Positions 43,281 to 51,116 of a stretch of DNA of 54,573 bases are shown here, one piece after another. Position 1 is the stretch's first letter. Each line of letters starts with the position of its first letter. The position numbers and the translations under genes were made by a program. The stretch covers positions 1 through 54,573 of the forward strand of contig JAJQEI010000047.1 in assembly GCA_021201755.1 (NCBI GenBank). The letters run 5' to 3'. The stretch comes from Ruminococcus sp. GTDB lineage: Bacteria > Bacillota > Clostridia > Oscillospirales > Ruminococcaceae. The notes below the pieces were generated by a model. That model was not told the DNA's origin and did no database searches. It was given only the letters and a program-made list of their open reading frames with translations.

Positions 43281-45365
43281 TTATGTCATGGAAATCGAAA
43301 GCGACAGACATTTTGTGCCGCTGAGACGTTCGCTCAGCGCATCCGGCTGACACGTACCAGCGAATAGGGTGAAGTGGCTGCCAAAGCGTTTGCGGTTGCC
43401 TTCGTCGTCCACAGCTGTGAAAGTACGTGGGGGAATCTGGAAGGTACAGGTGACAGTTTCTCCCGGCGAAACCGTTACACGCTGAAAGCCGCATAAGCTG
43501 TGATTGGGGACAGCTTCGGGACAGTCGTCCTTGATGTAAAGCTGTACCACGTCGGTGACGGTTTGCATACCGTGATTTTCCACCTGTACGCAATAACCCT
43601 CTGCCGTGGAGGTGAATTTCGTACAGTGAAGCCTTCCATAGGTGAGACCAAATCCAAAGGGATATGCTACGTTGTCCTTGACATAGCGATAGGTACGATT
43701 TTTCATGGAGTAGTCTGTGAAGGCAGAGAGCTTTTCGGCATCTTCGTAGAACGTCACCGGCAGCTTTCCCGTAGGAGCGGTGTCTCCGAACAGGATTTTT
43801 GCCAGTGCAGTTCCGCCCTGTTCTCCCGAATACCAGACGTGGAGGTGTGCGTCGACCTGTTGCTCCAAAGAAATCGCACTGCCTGCGGCAACCACGGCGA
43901 CAACGGGTTTTCCGATGTGAACGATTTTTTCCAATAATATCCGCTGCGGTTCCGGCAATCGTAAATCGGTTTTATCGCCAGAAGAAAACTCGTTTCCCGT
44001 ATCACCTTCTTCGCCCTCCATTGTGGCGTCGAGACCGAGACAGAGAATGACGACATCTGCGTGCTCGACGGCAGTGATTGCCTCAGCGTAGCGGTCGCCG
44101 GCTTGTGCCAGATTAGATACTCTGTCTCGATAGAGGTGACAGCCTTGGGCATAAAGGATACGTCCTGGAAAAGTGTTCTGTATTCCTTCGAGAAATGTCA
44201 CATAACGGTCGGCTGTACCGCAGTAGTTTCCCTCCAGAGCGAGGCGGCTGTCGCTGTTGGGTCCAATGACCGCAATGGTTTGGACACTGTCTCGTGACAA
44301 GGGCAAAACGCCATTGTTTCGAAGGAGAACCATAGATTTTTCTGCACAGGCGAGGGAAACGGCTTTGTGGGCAGGGGAGGCGACAACTTCGTAGGGAATG
44401 TTGTCGTAAGGCGTATCAGGGTCGAACATCCCTAGACGAATGCGTGTGCGCATCACATGGACACAGGCTCGCCGGACGCTTTCCTTGTCTAGAAGTCCCT
44501 CTTTTAGGGCATTTAGGAGTCTCTGATAGGTACAGCCGCAGTTTAAATCACAGCCGGATTGAATGGCGAGTGCCGCAGATTCTTCTGGACGAGTGGTAAC
44601 GTGGTGGAACTGATGAAAGTCTTGAATCGCCCAACAGTCGGATACGAAATAGCCGTCAAACCCCCAAGCCTGAAGCTTTTCCTGTAGCATGGGATTTGCA
44701 CAAGTTGGCACGCCATTCAGTCGGTTGTATGCACCCATCACTCCCTCCACGTGTGCTTCTGTCACTAGTGCTTCAAACGCAGGGAGATAAGTTTCTTCCA
44801 GATCCTTTGGGGAGACAACAGCGTCAAAGCCGTGGCGAATGGCTTCCGGTCCGCTGTGTGCGGCAAAGTGTTTTGCACAAGCGGCAGTTTTCAATGTACG
44901 TTTATCCCCTTGTAAGCCACGGACAAAAGCTTTTCCCAGTTCTGCAGTTAAAAACGGGTCTTCGCCATAGGTTTCGTGTCCCCGTCCCCAGCGTGGGTCA
45001 CGGAAAATATTGATATTGGGTGACCAGATAGTCAGACCCTTGTAGATATCGTGGTCGCCGTGTTTTTTGGCGATTTCGCCCGATTTGGCACGTGCTTCTG
45101 TCGCCGTGATGTCGGCACACTGTTGCACCAGTGCAGTATCAAACATAGCGGCGAGACCGATTGCCTGTGGGAATACGGTGGCTGTGCCGGAACGAGCGAG
45201 GCCGTGAAGACCTTCGTTCCACCAGTTATAGGCAGGAATCCCCAGCCGCTCGATTGGCTCGGCATCGTATTTGAGCTGACCGATTTGTTCCTCGACGGTC
45301 ATTTCGTCTACCAATGCCTCGGCACGCTCTTGCGGCGTCAGCAATGGATTTTTATAACGTTTCAT
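43281..45365 (-). CDS. Glycoside hydrolase family 3, beta-xylosidase/beta-glucosidase type
   Basis: A 694-residue enzyme without signal peptide, so cytoplasmic. The N-terminal barrel starts Y-K-N-P-L-L-T-P-Q-E-R-A-E-A-L-V and has Y-N-W-W-N-E-G-L-H-G, R-D-P-R-W-G-R-G-H-E-T-Y-G-E-D-P and K-H-F-A-A-H-S. The nucleophile Asp is in F-V-S-D-C-W-A-I. A second alpha/beta domain (M-V-L-L-R-N-N-G-V-L-P-L) and a fibronectin III-like C-terminus follow. The W-W-N-E-G-L-H-G and S-D-C variants are more like xylosidase-type GH3 than classic glucosidases, but specificity cannot be fixed. Start ATG at 45365 follows GGAGTG. No clear promoter was found in the AT-rich 150 bases upstream. The role is to split oligosaccharides imported after cellulosome action. 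Confidence 0.9.
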   Translation of the reverse strand: MKRYKNPLLTPQERAEALVDEMTVEEQIGQLKYDAEPIERLGIPAYNWWNEGLHGLARSGTATVFPQAIGLAAMFDTALVQQCADITATEARAKSGEIAKKHGDHDIYKGLTIWSPNINIFRDPRWGRGHETYGEDPFLTAELGKAFVRGLQGDKRTLKTAACAKHFAAHSGPEAIRHGFDAVVSPKDLEETYLPAFEALVTEAHVEGVMGAYNRLNGVPTCANPMLQEKLQAWGFDGYFVSDCWAIQDFHQFHHVTTRPEESAALAIQSGCDLNCGCTYQRLLNALKEGLLDKESVRRACVHVMRTRIRLGMFDPDTPYDNIPYEVVASPAHKAVSLACAEKSMVLLRNNGVLPLSRDSVQTIAVIGPNSDSRLALEGNYCGTADRYVTFLEGIQNTFPGRILYAQGCHLYRDRVSNLAQAGDRYAEAITAVEHADVVILCLGLDATMEGEEGDTGNEFSSGDKTDLRLPEPQRILLEKIVHIGKPVVAVVAAGSAISLEQQVDAHLHVWYSGEQGGTALAKILFGDTAPTGKLPVTFYEDAEKLSAFTDYSMKNRTYRYVKDNVAYPFGFGLTYGRLHCTKFTSTAEGYCVQVENHGMQTVTDVVQLYIKDDCPEAVPNHSLCGFQRVTVSPGETVTCTFQIPPRTFTAVDDEGNRKRFGSHFTLFAGTCQPDALSERLSGTKCLSLSISMT

Positions 45366-45515
45366 GAAATCACTCCAGTATATATATATCTTTTGGATTA
45401 ATGCTAACAGGGGAAGTCTCTTTCCGCTTTTCTTTATAATTGCTTGTAAACTGTAGTTCATATCGTCTGTGACTTTTTCTTCTTTGCGAATTCTTTGTGT
45501 TAAAGAAAAATCTCC

Positions 45516-45544
45516 TTGACTTTTCTTTTATAATCTGGTATAAT
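45516..45544 (+). promoter_or_regulatory. Promoter of membrane protein/ldh unit
   Basis: TTGACT, 17 bases, TATAAT, about 200 bases before the start codon at 45746. Confidence 0.75.
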
Positions 45545-45550
45545 ACTAAA

Positions 45551-45618
45551 TATAATAGAAGAAATGTAGAAAACACGAAACATCGTGCGACCCAGTATTT
45601 TCTGTAGCGTGTTTTTTT
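45551..45618 (+). ncRNA. Possible attenuator or unassigned riboswitch-like leader
   Basis: Right after the promoter, AAAACACG (45570-45577) can pair with CGTGTTTT (45608-45615), which runs into eight T: a terminator with a long loop. The same CACG can instead pair in CACGA-AACA-TCGTG (45574-45587), and TAGAAAA can pair with TTTTCTG. These exclusive pairings resemble an attenuator. It matches no riboswitch class I recognise. The alternative is simply a small terminated RNA. Confidence 0.4.
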
Positions 45619-45745
45619 TACTTAATCTACTATATTACTTTTTCTCTTGCCTGTCAAGGACTTTTCGAGAGAGAATTCAGAACGAAAAATTTCAGATACT
45701 GTATGTTTAACGCTCCATTTTGTATGCAAGAAACGAGGTGCTTTT

Positions 45746-46309
45746 ATGGAGAAAAAATATTCCGCTCAATCTTATAGTTATCGCATTGCCCTTGGTGGAA
45801 TTATTGCGTCGATGTGTATGATGTGTATGTTTTTAACCGGTGTCATTCCGATGCTTTATCTGTTGCTCCCAATGGCGACGAGCGGTTTGATTTATATTAT
45901 GGCATTGGAAACCAGTCCACACTGGGGATTGATGACCTATATTTCCGTTGGCTTGCTGTCGATTTTTGTTACACCAAATAAAGACGCTTCCCTTGTTTTT
46001 ATCTTGTTCTTTGGATATTATCCCCTTCTTTGTCCTATACTAAAACGACTACACTGTCCGCCATTAGCGTTTCTCATCCGCATGGCGATATTTAATGCTG
46101 CGGTATTGGTATTTTTCTATGGTTCCATTTATCTGCTCGGTGCAGACGAGTTGTGGGATTCTCTGGGGAAATACGGAAAATATGGCGGATATATCTTACT
46201 CGGCATTGCAAACGTCATGTTCGTCAGCTATGATTATTTGATTGGCATTTTCCCGACGGCGTATAATCGAGTTTTAAAGCCGAGAATTTTTCCTACAAAA
46301 AAATCGTGA
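45746..46309 (+). CDS. Integral membrane protein of unknown function
   Basis: A 187-residue protein with about five to six hydrophobic segments (starting I-A-L-G-G-I-I-A-S-M-C-M-M-C-M-F; then L-L-L-P-M-A-T-S-G-L; Y-I-S-V-G-L-L-S-I-F-V-T-P; L-V-F-I-L-F-F-G-Y-Y-P-L-L; A-I-F-N-A-A-V-L-V-F-F). The size and topology are like substrate-binding S components of ECF transporters, but no family could be assigned. ATG at 45746 follows CGAGGTG. It is the first gene after the possible attenuator and 43 bases ahead of the D-lactate dehydrogenase remnant. Confidence 0.7.
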   Translation: MEKKYSAQSYSYRIALGGIIASMCMMCMFLTGVIPMLYLLLPMATSGLIYIMALETSPHWGLMTYISVGLLSIFVTPNKDASLVFILFFGYYPLLCPILKRLHCPPLAFLIRMAIFNAAVLVFFYGSIYLLGADELWDSLGKYGKYGGYILLGIANVMFVSYDYLIGIFPTAYNRVLKPRIFPTKKS

Positions 46310-46352
46310 CGTACGCTTTTACGTACAGTCCGCTGGAAAAAGGAGTTTCCCC

Positions 46353-47331
46353 ATGAAAAAGATTGCATTATTTGACGCAAAGCCCTATGACCGAACTTGG
46401 TTTGACAAGCTGAACACACTATCAGATCAAGTATTATGAACCGAAGCTCACGATGGACACGGTTTCGTTGGCATAAGGGTGTCAGGCAGTGATTCCTTTT
46501 GTCAATAATACGCTGGATGCGGTGGTGATTGATGCGTTGTACCAAATGGATACCGCCATCATTGCGATGCGCTGTGTAGGGTATAACAACGTGGATCGCT
46601 CGGCGGCGATGGGAAAGATTCCGGTGGTGCGTGTGTCGGGGTATTCCCCCTATGCTGTGGCGGAGTTTACGATAGGGTTGCTTCTGACCTTGAATCGAAA
46701 ACTGCACAAGGCTTATGCCCGCACTCGTGACTTTAATTTTTCTCTGAATGGACTGGTGGGATTTGACCTCCACGGCAGAACGATGGGTGTCATTGGTACG
46801 GGGAAAATCGGTCGTATTCTGATACAGATTTGTCGTGGATTTGGCATGGACATTCTCGCATATGACCGTTATCCTGCAAAGGATGTGGATTTCCCCTATG
46901 TGTCGCTGGAGGAACTATTCCAAAAGAGCGACATTATCTCCCTGCACTGTCCTTTGACGGAGCAGACGAATCATCTCATTAACCGTGAAACGATTGCACA
47001 GATGAAAGATGGTGTTTATCTGTTGAACACCTCTCGTGGACAGCTGGTGGAAAGTGGTGCACTGTTAAAGGCCTTAAAAAGTGGAAAGATTGCCGGTGCT
47101 GGACTGGACGTCTATGAAGAAGAAACGGACTTTTTCTTCGAGGATCGTTCCGAGGTGGTACAGCGTGACACGCTTTTGTCGCTGTTGGTATCTATGCCGA
47201 ACGTAGTGTTGACTTCGCATCAGGCGTTTTTGACTACAGAAGCACTCCACAATATTGCACAAGTGACGCTGGAAAACCTGGACGTGTTTTTTGAACAGGG
47301 AAAGTTACAGAACAGTGTCTTTGAAACGTGA
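46353..47331 (+). pseudogene. ldhA: D-lactate dehydrogenase, frameshift plus in-frame TAA near the N-terminus
   Basis: ATG at 46353 follows AAAAAGGAG and reads M-K-K-I-A-L-F-D-A-K-P-Y-D-R-T-W-F-D-K-L, as in D-LDH. It then leaves the frame near 46413-46423 and hits TGA at 46437. The rest is in the +1 frame: I-K-Y-Y-E-P-K-L-T-M-D-T-V-S-L-A, TAA at 46474-46476, then G-C-Q-A-V-I-P-F-V-N-N and the whole remaining enzyme. That remainder has the NAD motif G-V-I-G-T-G-K-I-G, the catalytic Arg in N-T-S-R-G, Glu in Y-E-E-E-T-D and His in T-S-H-Q-A-F-L-T. So two separate lesions in the first 45 codons inactivate the usual start, while the catalytic core is intact. A GTG at 46489 could start a protein lacking about 45 residues but has no ribosome binding site. 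Confidence 0.88.
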
Positions 47332-47339
47332 AAACAGAG

Positions 47340-47377
47340 ATAACCGTCCGATCCATTTCAATTTGTCGGACGGTTAT
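47340..47377. terminator. Bidirectional terminator
   Basis: ATAACCGTCCGA pairs with TCGGACGGTTAT between the convergent ldhA remnant and HAD gene. Confidence 0.85.
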
Positions 47378-47396
47378 TGTGATTATTGTTGACCTG

Positions 47397-48179
47397 TCAA
47401 ATCAATCCAAAATGCGTCATGGCTTTCGCCAGACCGTCTGCACAGAGGGGTGCGGTGATATAGTCGGCATAGGGGTGGAGGAGCGACGGGTCGCCCATGG
47501 CAACGCCCGTTCCTGCGAGTTCCAACATCGAGCGGTCGTTTAGGCTGTCGCCAAAGGCGTAGACTTCTTCCTGTTTTGCCCCAAATTGTGTGAGAAGTTG
47601 TGCCATGGCTTTGGCTTTAGAGTATCCACACGGCACCATTTCTGCAAAACCGTTTCCACGGTCGATGAAGTCGAATGCACTTTGAATCCCCGTCTGGAAT
47701 CCAAGAAGGTCGCTTTTCTCGTCGTACCAGATGACGAACTTGTCCATCTCCCAGGTGCTTTTTTTCACAATGTCAGTACAAACAGTTTGTTTCCTAGCAT
47801 AGATATCGAGGAGGGACTCCAGTCCCGGCAGCATCCTAGTTTTGCTGTCATAAAAAATGCCACGGCTGTGTTCATACAATACTGCCACATCACAGGCTCT
47901 CGTGAGAGAGACGATTTTTGCACAGCACGCTTTCGTCTGAGTAACGTGAAACAGAGTTTTTCCGTCCAGTTCCATTTCTGTCCCACAGCCATAAATGTAT
48001 CCGTCAAAGCCGATTTCTCGGAGAGAAGCGTCTACGTTCATCGCCGTACGACCGGTGTTGATGAACGTTTTTCCGCCAGTTTGGCGTACGCTGCGAATGG
48101 CGTCTACGGCGGACGAGGGACAGTATCCGTCTTCTGTCACAAGTGTACCGTCAATGTCGAAAAATAGGTAACACGTCAT
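47397..48179 (-). CDS. HAD superfamily hydrolase, Cof type (subclass IIB)
   Basis: A 260-residue phosphatase. Motif I is F-F-D-I-D-G-T-L-V, motif II I-N-T-G-R-T, Lys in the K-A-K-A region, and motif IV A-F-G-D-S-L-N-D. The C2-type cap between motifs II and III is typical of Cof/YidA sugar-phosphate phosphatases; substrate unknown. The ATG at 48179 follows GGAGTG and overlaps the end of the cytidylate-kinase-like gene by ATGA, so the two are co-translated. Confidence 0.88.
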   Translation of the reverse strand: MTCYLFFDIDGTLVTEDGYCPSSAVDAIRSVRQTGGKTFINTGRTAMNVDASLREIGFDGYIYGCGTEMELDGKTLFHVTQTKACCAKIVSLTRACDVAVLYEHSRGIFYDSKTRMLPGLESLLDIYARKQTVCTDIVKKSTWEMDKFVIWYDEKSDLLGFQTGIQSAFDFIDRGNGFAEMVPCGYSKAKAMAQLLTQFGAKQEEVYAFGDSLNDRSMLELAGTGVAMGDPSLLHPYADYITAPLCADGLAKAMTHFGLI

Positions 48180-48805
48180 TTTCCACACTCCATATCATCC
48201 GCTGGTGGGGAGAGGCGGAATTTCCGTCTGGCAGCCTCCGCTAAAAGCTGTGCCGTTCCCTCTACGCCTAAGAGATTGCTGTTCAGGAACAAATCCCGAT
48301 AGCGAGTGTTGTTCACTTCACAGCCGGTGTGCGAGCGGTAATATTCCGCACGGGTCTTGTCGACTTCTTCGATGATACGCTGTGGTTCTGCGGTCGTTGT
48401 CCCGAGGACATAAATGCTGTTGGCAATGCGTGCCTGATAGGGCGCAAAAATATAACAGCGAATGACGTTCTCCCGTTCTCGTAAAATATAGTCTGCACAT
48501 CTGCCGATAATCACGCAGCTCTCCTTCTCGGCGTGTTCCAGAACGAGCTTGCTTTGCATCTCATACATTCGGGCTTGTTTCAGTTCGCTGCCAATACCCA
48601 AGGGATATTTCATTTTGTTGTAGCCGGTGATACCATTTTTGCTAAACTGAACCAGAGAGTTTAAAGTTTCGTCTCGTTTTTCCGCTTCTTTTTCCAGAAT
48701 GTTTCGGTCATACATGGGAAGTCCCAGAATCTCCGCCGTGCGAATGCCAATATCTCTTCCACGGCTTCCAAACTGTCTTGTAATTGCAATGACATAGTGT
48801 TTCAT
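48176..48805 (-). CDS. Cytidylate kinase-like protein
   Basis: A 209-residue protein of the AAA-type 'cytidylate kinase-like' family. The N-terminus is V-I-A-I-T-R-Q-F-G-S-R-G-R-D-I-G, where the P-loop is replaced by R-Q-F-G-S-R-G as is usual in this group. C-V-I-I-G-R-C-A-D-Y-I-L and a C-terminal D-L-F-L-N-S-N follow. Members are common in clostridia and their substrate is unknown. ATG at 48805 follows GAGGAG; the upstream frame covers the promoter region. First gene of a two-gene unit with the Cof-type HAD. Confidence 0.85.
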   Translation of the reverse strand: MKHYVIAITRQFGSRGRDIGIRTAEILGLPMYDRNILEKEAEKRDETLNSLVQFSKNGITGYNKMKYPLGIGSELKQARMYEMQSKLVLEHAEKESCVIIGRCADYILRERENVIRCYIFAPYQARIANSIYVLGTTTAEPQRIIEEVDKTRAEYYRSHTGCEVNNTRYRDLFLNSNLLGVEGTAQLLAEAARRKFRLSPPADDMECGK

Positions 48806-48838
48806 TTTCGTTTTCTCCTCTTCCAAAACTATCAAAAC

Positions 48839-48862
48839 TATCGTGTGAAATCCCACACGATA
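48839..48862 (-). promoter_or_regulatory. Perfect 9-6-9 inverted repeat in the leader
   Basis: TATCGTGTG, six bases, CACACGATA, just after the minus-strand promoter. It can act as a DNA operator or as an RNA hairpin at the 5' end. Confidence 0.6.
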
Positions 48863-48867
48863 ATTTT

Positions 48868-48896
48868 AATATAGCATAAAACCCCAGATTTGTCCA
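48868..48896 (-). promoter_or_regulatory. Promoter of cytidylate-kinase-like/HAD unit
   Basis: Minus strand TGGACA (48896-48891), 17 bases, TATATT (48873-48868). Confidence 0.6.
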
Positions 48897-48948
48897 GTGA
48901 ATTTTGCAATACAGGAATTACAATTTGATGACAAAGAAAAAATAATGG

Positions 48949-48977
48949 TTGCATTTTGAAAAGAAATGTGTTATAAT
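48949..48977 (+). promoter_or_regulatory. Promoter of small ORF/cyclophilin unit
   Basis: TTGCAT, 17 bases, TATAAT, about 75 bases before the small ORF. Confidence 0.7.
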
Positions 48978-49055
48978 AAATAAGTATTTTTTGAAACTGA
49001 GAAGAATCCGAAAATCGAAAATTTGAGAAATTCAATTTTCAGAAAGGAGTCAGCC

Positions 49056-49214
49056 GTGAAGAAAATTTTACTGCTCACCATACAAACCACGATGATGTAG
49101 GTTGCGGTAGCGTTGTTATGTCAATGTGTGAAAAATCATACGGATTTCTGGAGTTTACTACAGCTGACAAATGATTTTTCTGCTTATATGCTGACAGGAA
49201 TACGAAACCGATAA
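49056..49214 (+). pseudogene. Small secreted or membrane peptide ORF with in-frame TAG
   Basis: GTG at 49056 follows AGAAAGGAG at a normal gap. It reads M-K-K-I-L-L-L-T-I-Q-T-T-M-M, then TAG (49098-49100), then V-A-V-A-L-L-C-Q-C-V-K-N and on to TAA at 49212. With the TAG read through it would be a 52-residue peptide with a signal-like or lipoprotein-like hydrophobic N-terminus (A-L-L-C). As written it gives 14 residues. It lies between a good promoter and the cyclophilin gene. It could be a decayed small protein or a leader; no homologue is recognised. Confidence 0.45.
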
Positions 49215-49248
49215 TGGCGGTGTTGCCTAAAAAATGGAGGAAACCAAA

Positions 49249-49722
49249 ATGGTAGTCATGGAACTGGAAAACGGAAAGAAAATCGAAATTGAGCTTTATC
49301 CGAATATTGCGCCGATTTCTTGTGAAAATTTTGAAAAGCTTGTCAAATCCGGCTTTTATGATGGTCTGACCTTTCATCGGGTCATTCCGGGATTTATGAT
49401 TCAAGGTGGCTGTCCGAATGGCACTGGTACAGGGGGATCCGGGTGGCAAATCAAGGGTGAATTTTCATCAAACGGCGTGAAGAACGACTTGAAGCATACC
49501 CGTGGCGTTCTCTCGATGGCACGCTCGATGAATCCGAACTCCGCAGGTTTGCAGTTTTTCATCATGCACGCAGATGCACCCCATCTGGACGGACAGTACG
49601 CTGCATTTGGAAAGGTTGTTTCCGGTATGGACGCTGTGGATGAAATTGCAGAAACAGAGACGGATTATAACGACAAGCCGTTGACGCCGCAGGTAATTCG
49701 TCGTGTGACGATTGTGGAATAA
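49249..49722 (+). CDS. Peptidyl-prolyl cis-trans isomerase, cyclophilin type
   Basis: A 157-residue cytoplasmic cyclophilin that speeds proline isomerisation during folding. Active-site motifs are complete: T-F-H-R-V-I-P-G-F-M-I-Q-G-G, M-A-R-S-M-N-P-N-S-A-G-L-Q-F-F-I, and L-D-G-Q-Y-A-A-F-G-K-V. ATG at 49249 is eight bases after GGAGG; upstream ATG overlaps that site. It stands 34 bases after the small ORF and ahead of the Fur-type regulator. Confidence 0.94.
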   Translation: MVVMELENGKKIEIELYPNIAPISCENFEKLVKSGFYDGLTFHRVIPGFMIQGGCPNGTGTGGSGWQIKGEFSSNGVKNDLKHTRGVLSMARSMNPNSAGLQFFIMHADAPHLDGQYAAFGKVVSGMDAVDEIAETETDYNDKPLTPQVIRRVTIVE

Positions 49723-49767
49723 TGTACGGGTGCTGCCTGTGACAGGAACCGAAAAGAGGGAAATGGT

Positions 49768-50175
49768 GTGGCATATAAGACGAAGCAGCGGGAATATATT
49801 CTGGAATACTTCCGCACTTGTGGCGGCGGACACATAACCGTGGCAGAACTGGTACGCCATTTACAGGATACCGGTACGCCGGTAGGCACTGCCACGGTTT
49901 ACCGAAACCTAGAACAGATGGTTTCTGAGGGACTGGTTCGAAAGTATATTTTGGATGAAAAGTCCAGTGCTTGTTATCAGTTCATTGGGACGCAGCATAC
50001 GGTGTGCCAAGAGCATTTTCATTTGAAGTGTGTTAAGTGTGGAAAGCTGTTTCACGTCAGCTGTGATTATTTGAATCAGCTTGGGGAACATTTATTGGAA
50101 CATCATGGCTTTGTCATTGACCACACCAAGACAGTATTATACGGTACGTGTCAGGACTGTATCCAAAATGCATAA
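49768..50175 (+). CDS. Fur-family transcriptional regulator
   Basis: A 135-residue regulator. The winged helix has T-A-T-V-Y-R-N-L-E-Q-M-V-S-E-G-L, and the metal domain has H-F-H-L-K-C-V-K-C-G-K and C-Q-D-C, the two CxxC structural zinc sites, plus His-rich ligands. Fur, Zur and PerR cannot be separated with confidence; the second-shell residues do not clearly favour one. GTG at 49768 follows GAGGG. No Fur-box-like operator was recognised nearby. Confidence 0.9.
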   Translation: MAYKTKQREYILEYFRTCGGGHITVAELVRHLQDTGTPVGTATVYRNLEQMVSEGLVRKYILDEKSSACYQFIGTQHTVCQEHFHLKCVKCGKLFHVSCDYLNQLGEHLLEHHGFVIDHTKTVLYGTCQDCIQNA

Positions 50176-50205
50176 GGCGACGCTGTATAAGGATCAATTT
50201 TCTAA

Positions 50206-50245
50206 AAAAGCAAGAATCAAGAAACCTGTTCTTGTTCTTGCTTTT
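50206..50245. terminator. Strong bidirectional terminator
   Basis: AAAAGCAAGAA pairs with TTCTTGCTTTT, extended inside by CAAGAA/TTCTTG, between the Fur-type gene and the convergent small ORF. Confidence 0.9.
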
Positions 50246-50259
50246 GGTTTATCCTGACC

Positions 50260-50427
50260 CTATCCTAGGGGACTTTTCGGTTGGTTCGGCTTGAATGGTC
50301 GCTCATAAATGCGAATGGGTGCGTGTTCCAACACGGTCTGGCTGTCCTTTTCCTGTAGGACACGAGGCGTATAGATTTTCATCTCCGCCTCATAATTTTG
50401 TCTGGCACGTTCTTCTTCCGGATTCAT
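50260..50427 (-). CDS. Small hypothetical protein, 55 aa
   Basis: ATG at 50427 is seven bases after AAAGGAG. The product begins M-N-P-E-E-E-R-A-R-Q-N-Y-E-A-E-M, is very polar, has no membrane segment, and ends in a Pro-rich tail (P-F-K-P-N-Q-P-K-S-P-L-G) at TAG. It falls below usual length cut-offs. It is divergent from the membrane protein at 50510 and convergent with the Fur-type gene. Good ribosome binding site and natural amino-acid composition support it; function unknown. Confidence 0.6.
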   Translation of the reverse strand: MNPEEERARQNYEAEMKIYTPRVLQEKDSQTVLEHAPIRIYERPFKPNQPKSPLG

Positions 50428-50509
50428 GGGAATGCTCCTTTCTATAGGGTTTACAGCTAGTTTGACCGCATACAGCGACTTTATACATCAGGATAGAAAA
50501 GGTGATGTT

Positions 50510-51019
50510 ATGGGAAAAAATTTCGCTAAAGGCATTGGTATGTATTTTTTTGCAGAGATACTCTGCCTTTTTTTAGCATTGACGTTGTCTGCACTGGGCG
50601 GTACGATTTGGCGCATTGTTAGTTGTATTTGTACGATGGGAATTTTCGTCTGCCTTTGCATCAATTATGCCTACAATCGGGCGGAGATGGATCGAAAAAT
50701 CAGCGTTCCGAGTTCAATTGGAATTCGCTGTTTTTACGGCGGAGCAGTGACACTGATTCCACTGCTTTTGGGAATTGTCCTCATTCTGGCGAAGGCGGGT
50801 GTTGTTCCGGCAGGGTATTACCGCTGGTATAAGCTGTTGGATGCACCTTTTTTACAGCTGTGTAACCTTTGCAGCATGGACGTCATCGCAGCGGCACTCT
50901 CTTGGGGGGAGACGATATTCTTAGCGATGATGAATCTTCTGCCCTTTGTGACGGTATGGGTGACTTATACGGTTGTACGCAAGGGCGTGCGGCTGGAAGA
51001 AATACAATATCGAAAATAA
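50510..51019 (+). CDS. Small integral membrane protein, unknown function
   Basis: A 169-residue protein with about four hydrophobic segments (Y-F-F-A-E-I-L-C-L-F-L-A-L-T-L; I-V-S-C-I-C-T-M-G-I-F-V-C-L-C; A-V-T-L-I-P-L-L-L-G-I-V-L-I-L; L-L-P-F-V-T-V-W-V-T-Y-T-V) and a basic C-terminus. ATG at 50510 follows AAGGTGA; upstream frame has no site. No family recognised. Confidence 0.7.
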   Translation: MGKNFAKGIGMYFFAEILCLFLALTLSALGGTIWRIVSCICTMGIFVCLCINYAYNRAEMDRKISVPSSIGIRCFYGGAVTLIPLLLGIVLILAKAGVVPAGYYRWYKLLDAPFLQLCNLCSMDVIAAALSWGETIFLAMMNLLPFVTVWVTYTVVRKGVRLEEIQYRK

Positions 51020-51026
51020 TTGGAGT

Positions 51027-51056
51027 ATGGCAGTCGAAAAAACGGCTGCCATTTTT
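51027..51056 (+). terminator. Terminator after membrane protein
   Basis: ATGGCAG pairs with CTGCCAT, with inner TCG/CGG pairing, followed by TTTTTG. Confidence 0.7.
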
Positions 51057-51116
51057 GCATAGAAGTTGCCGATAGCCGCATATACTGTGAAAAAACGGAA
51101 GGGAGCGATTCGAAAG

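Noticed and set aside
46489..47331. Shortened D-lactate dehydrogenase starting at GTG 46489 as a normal gene
   Set aside because: It lacks about 45 N-terminal residues that are still recognisable upstream, and has no ribosome binding site.
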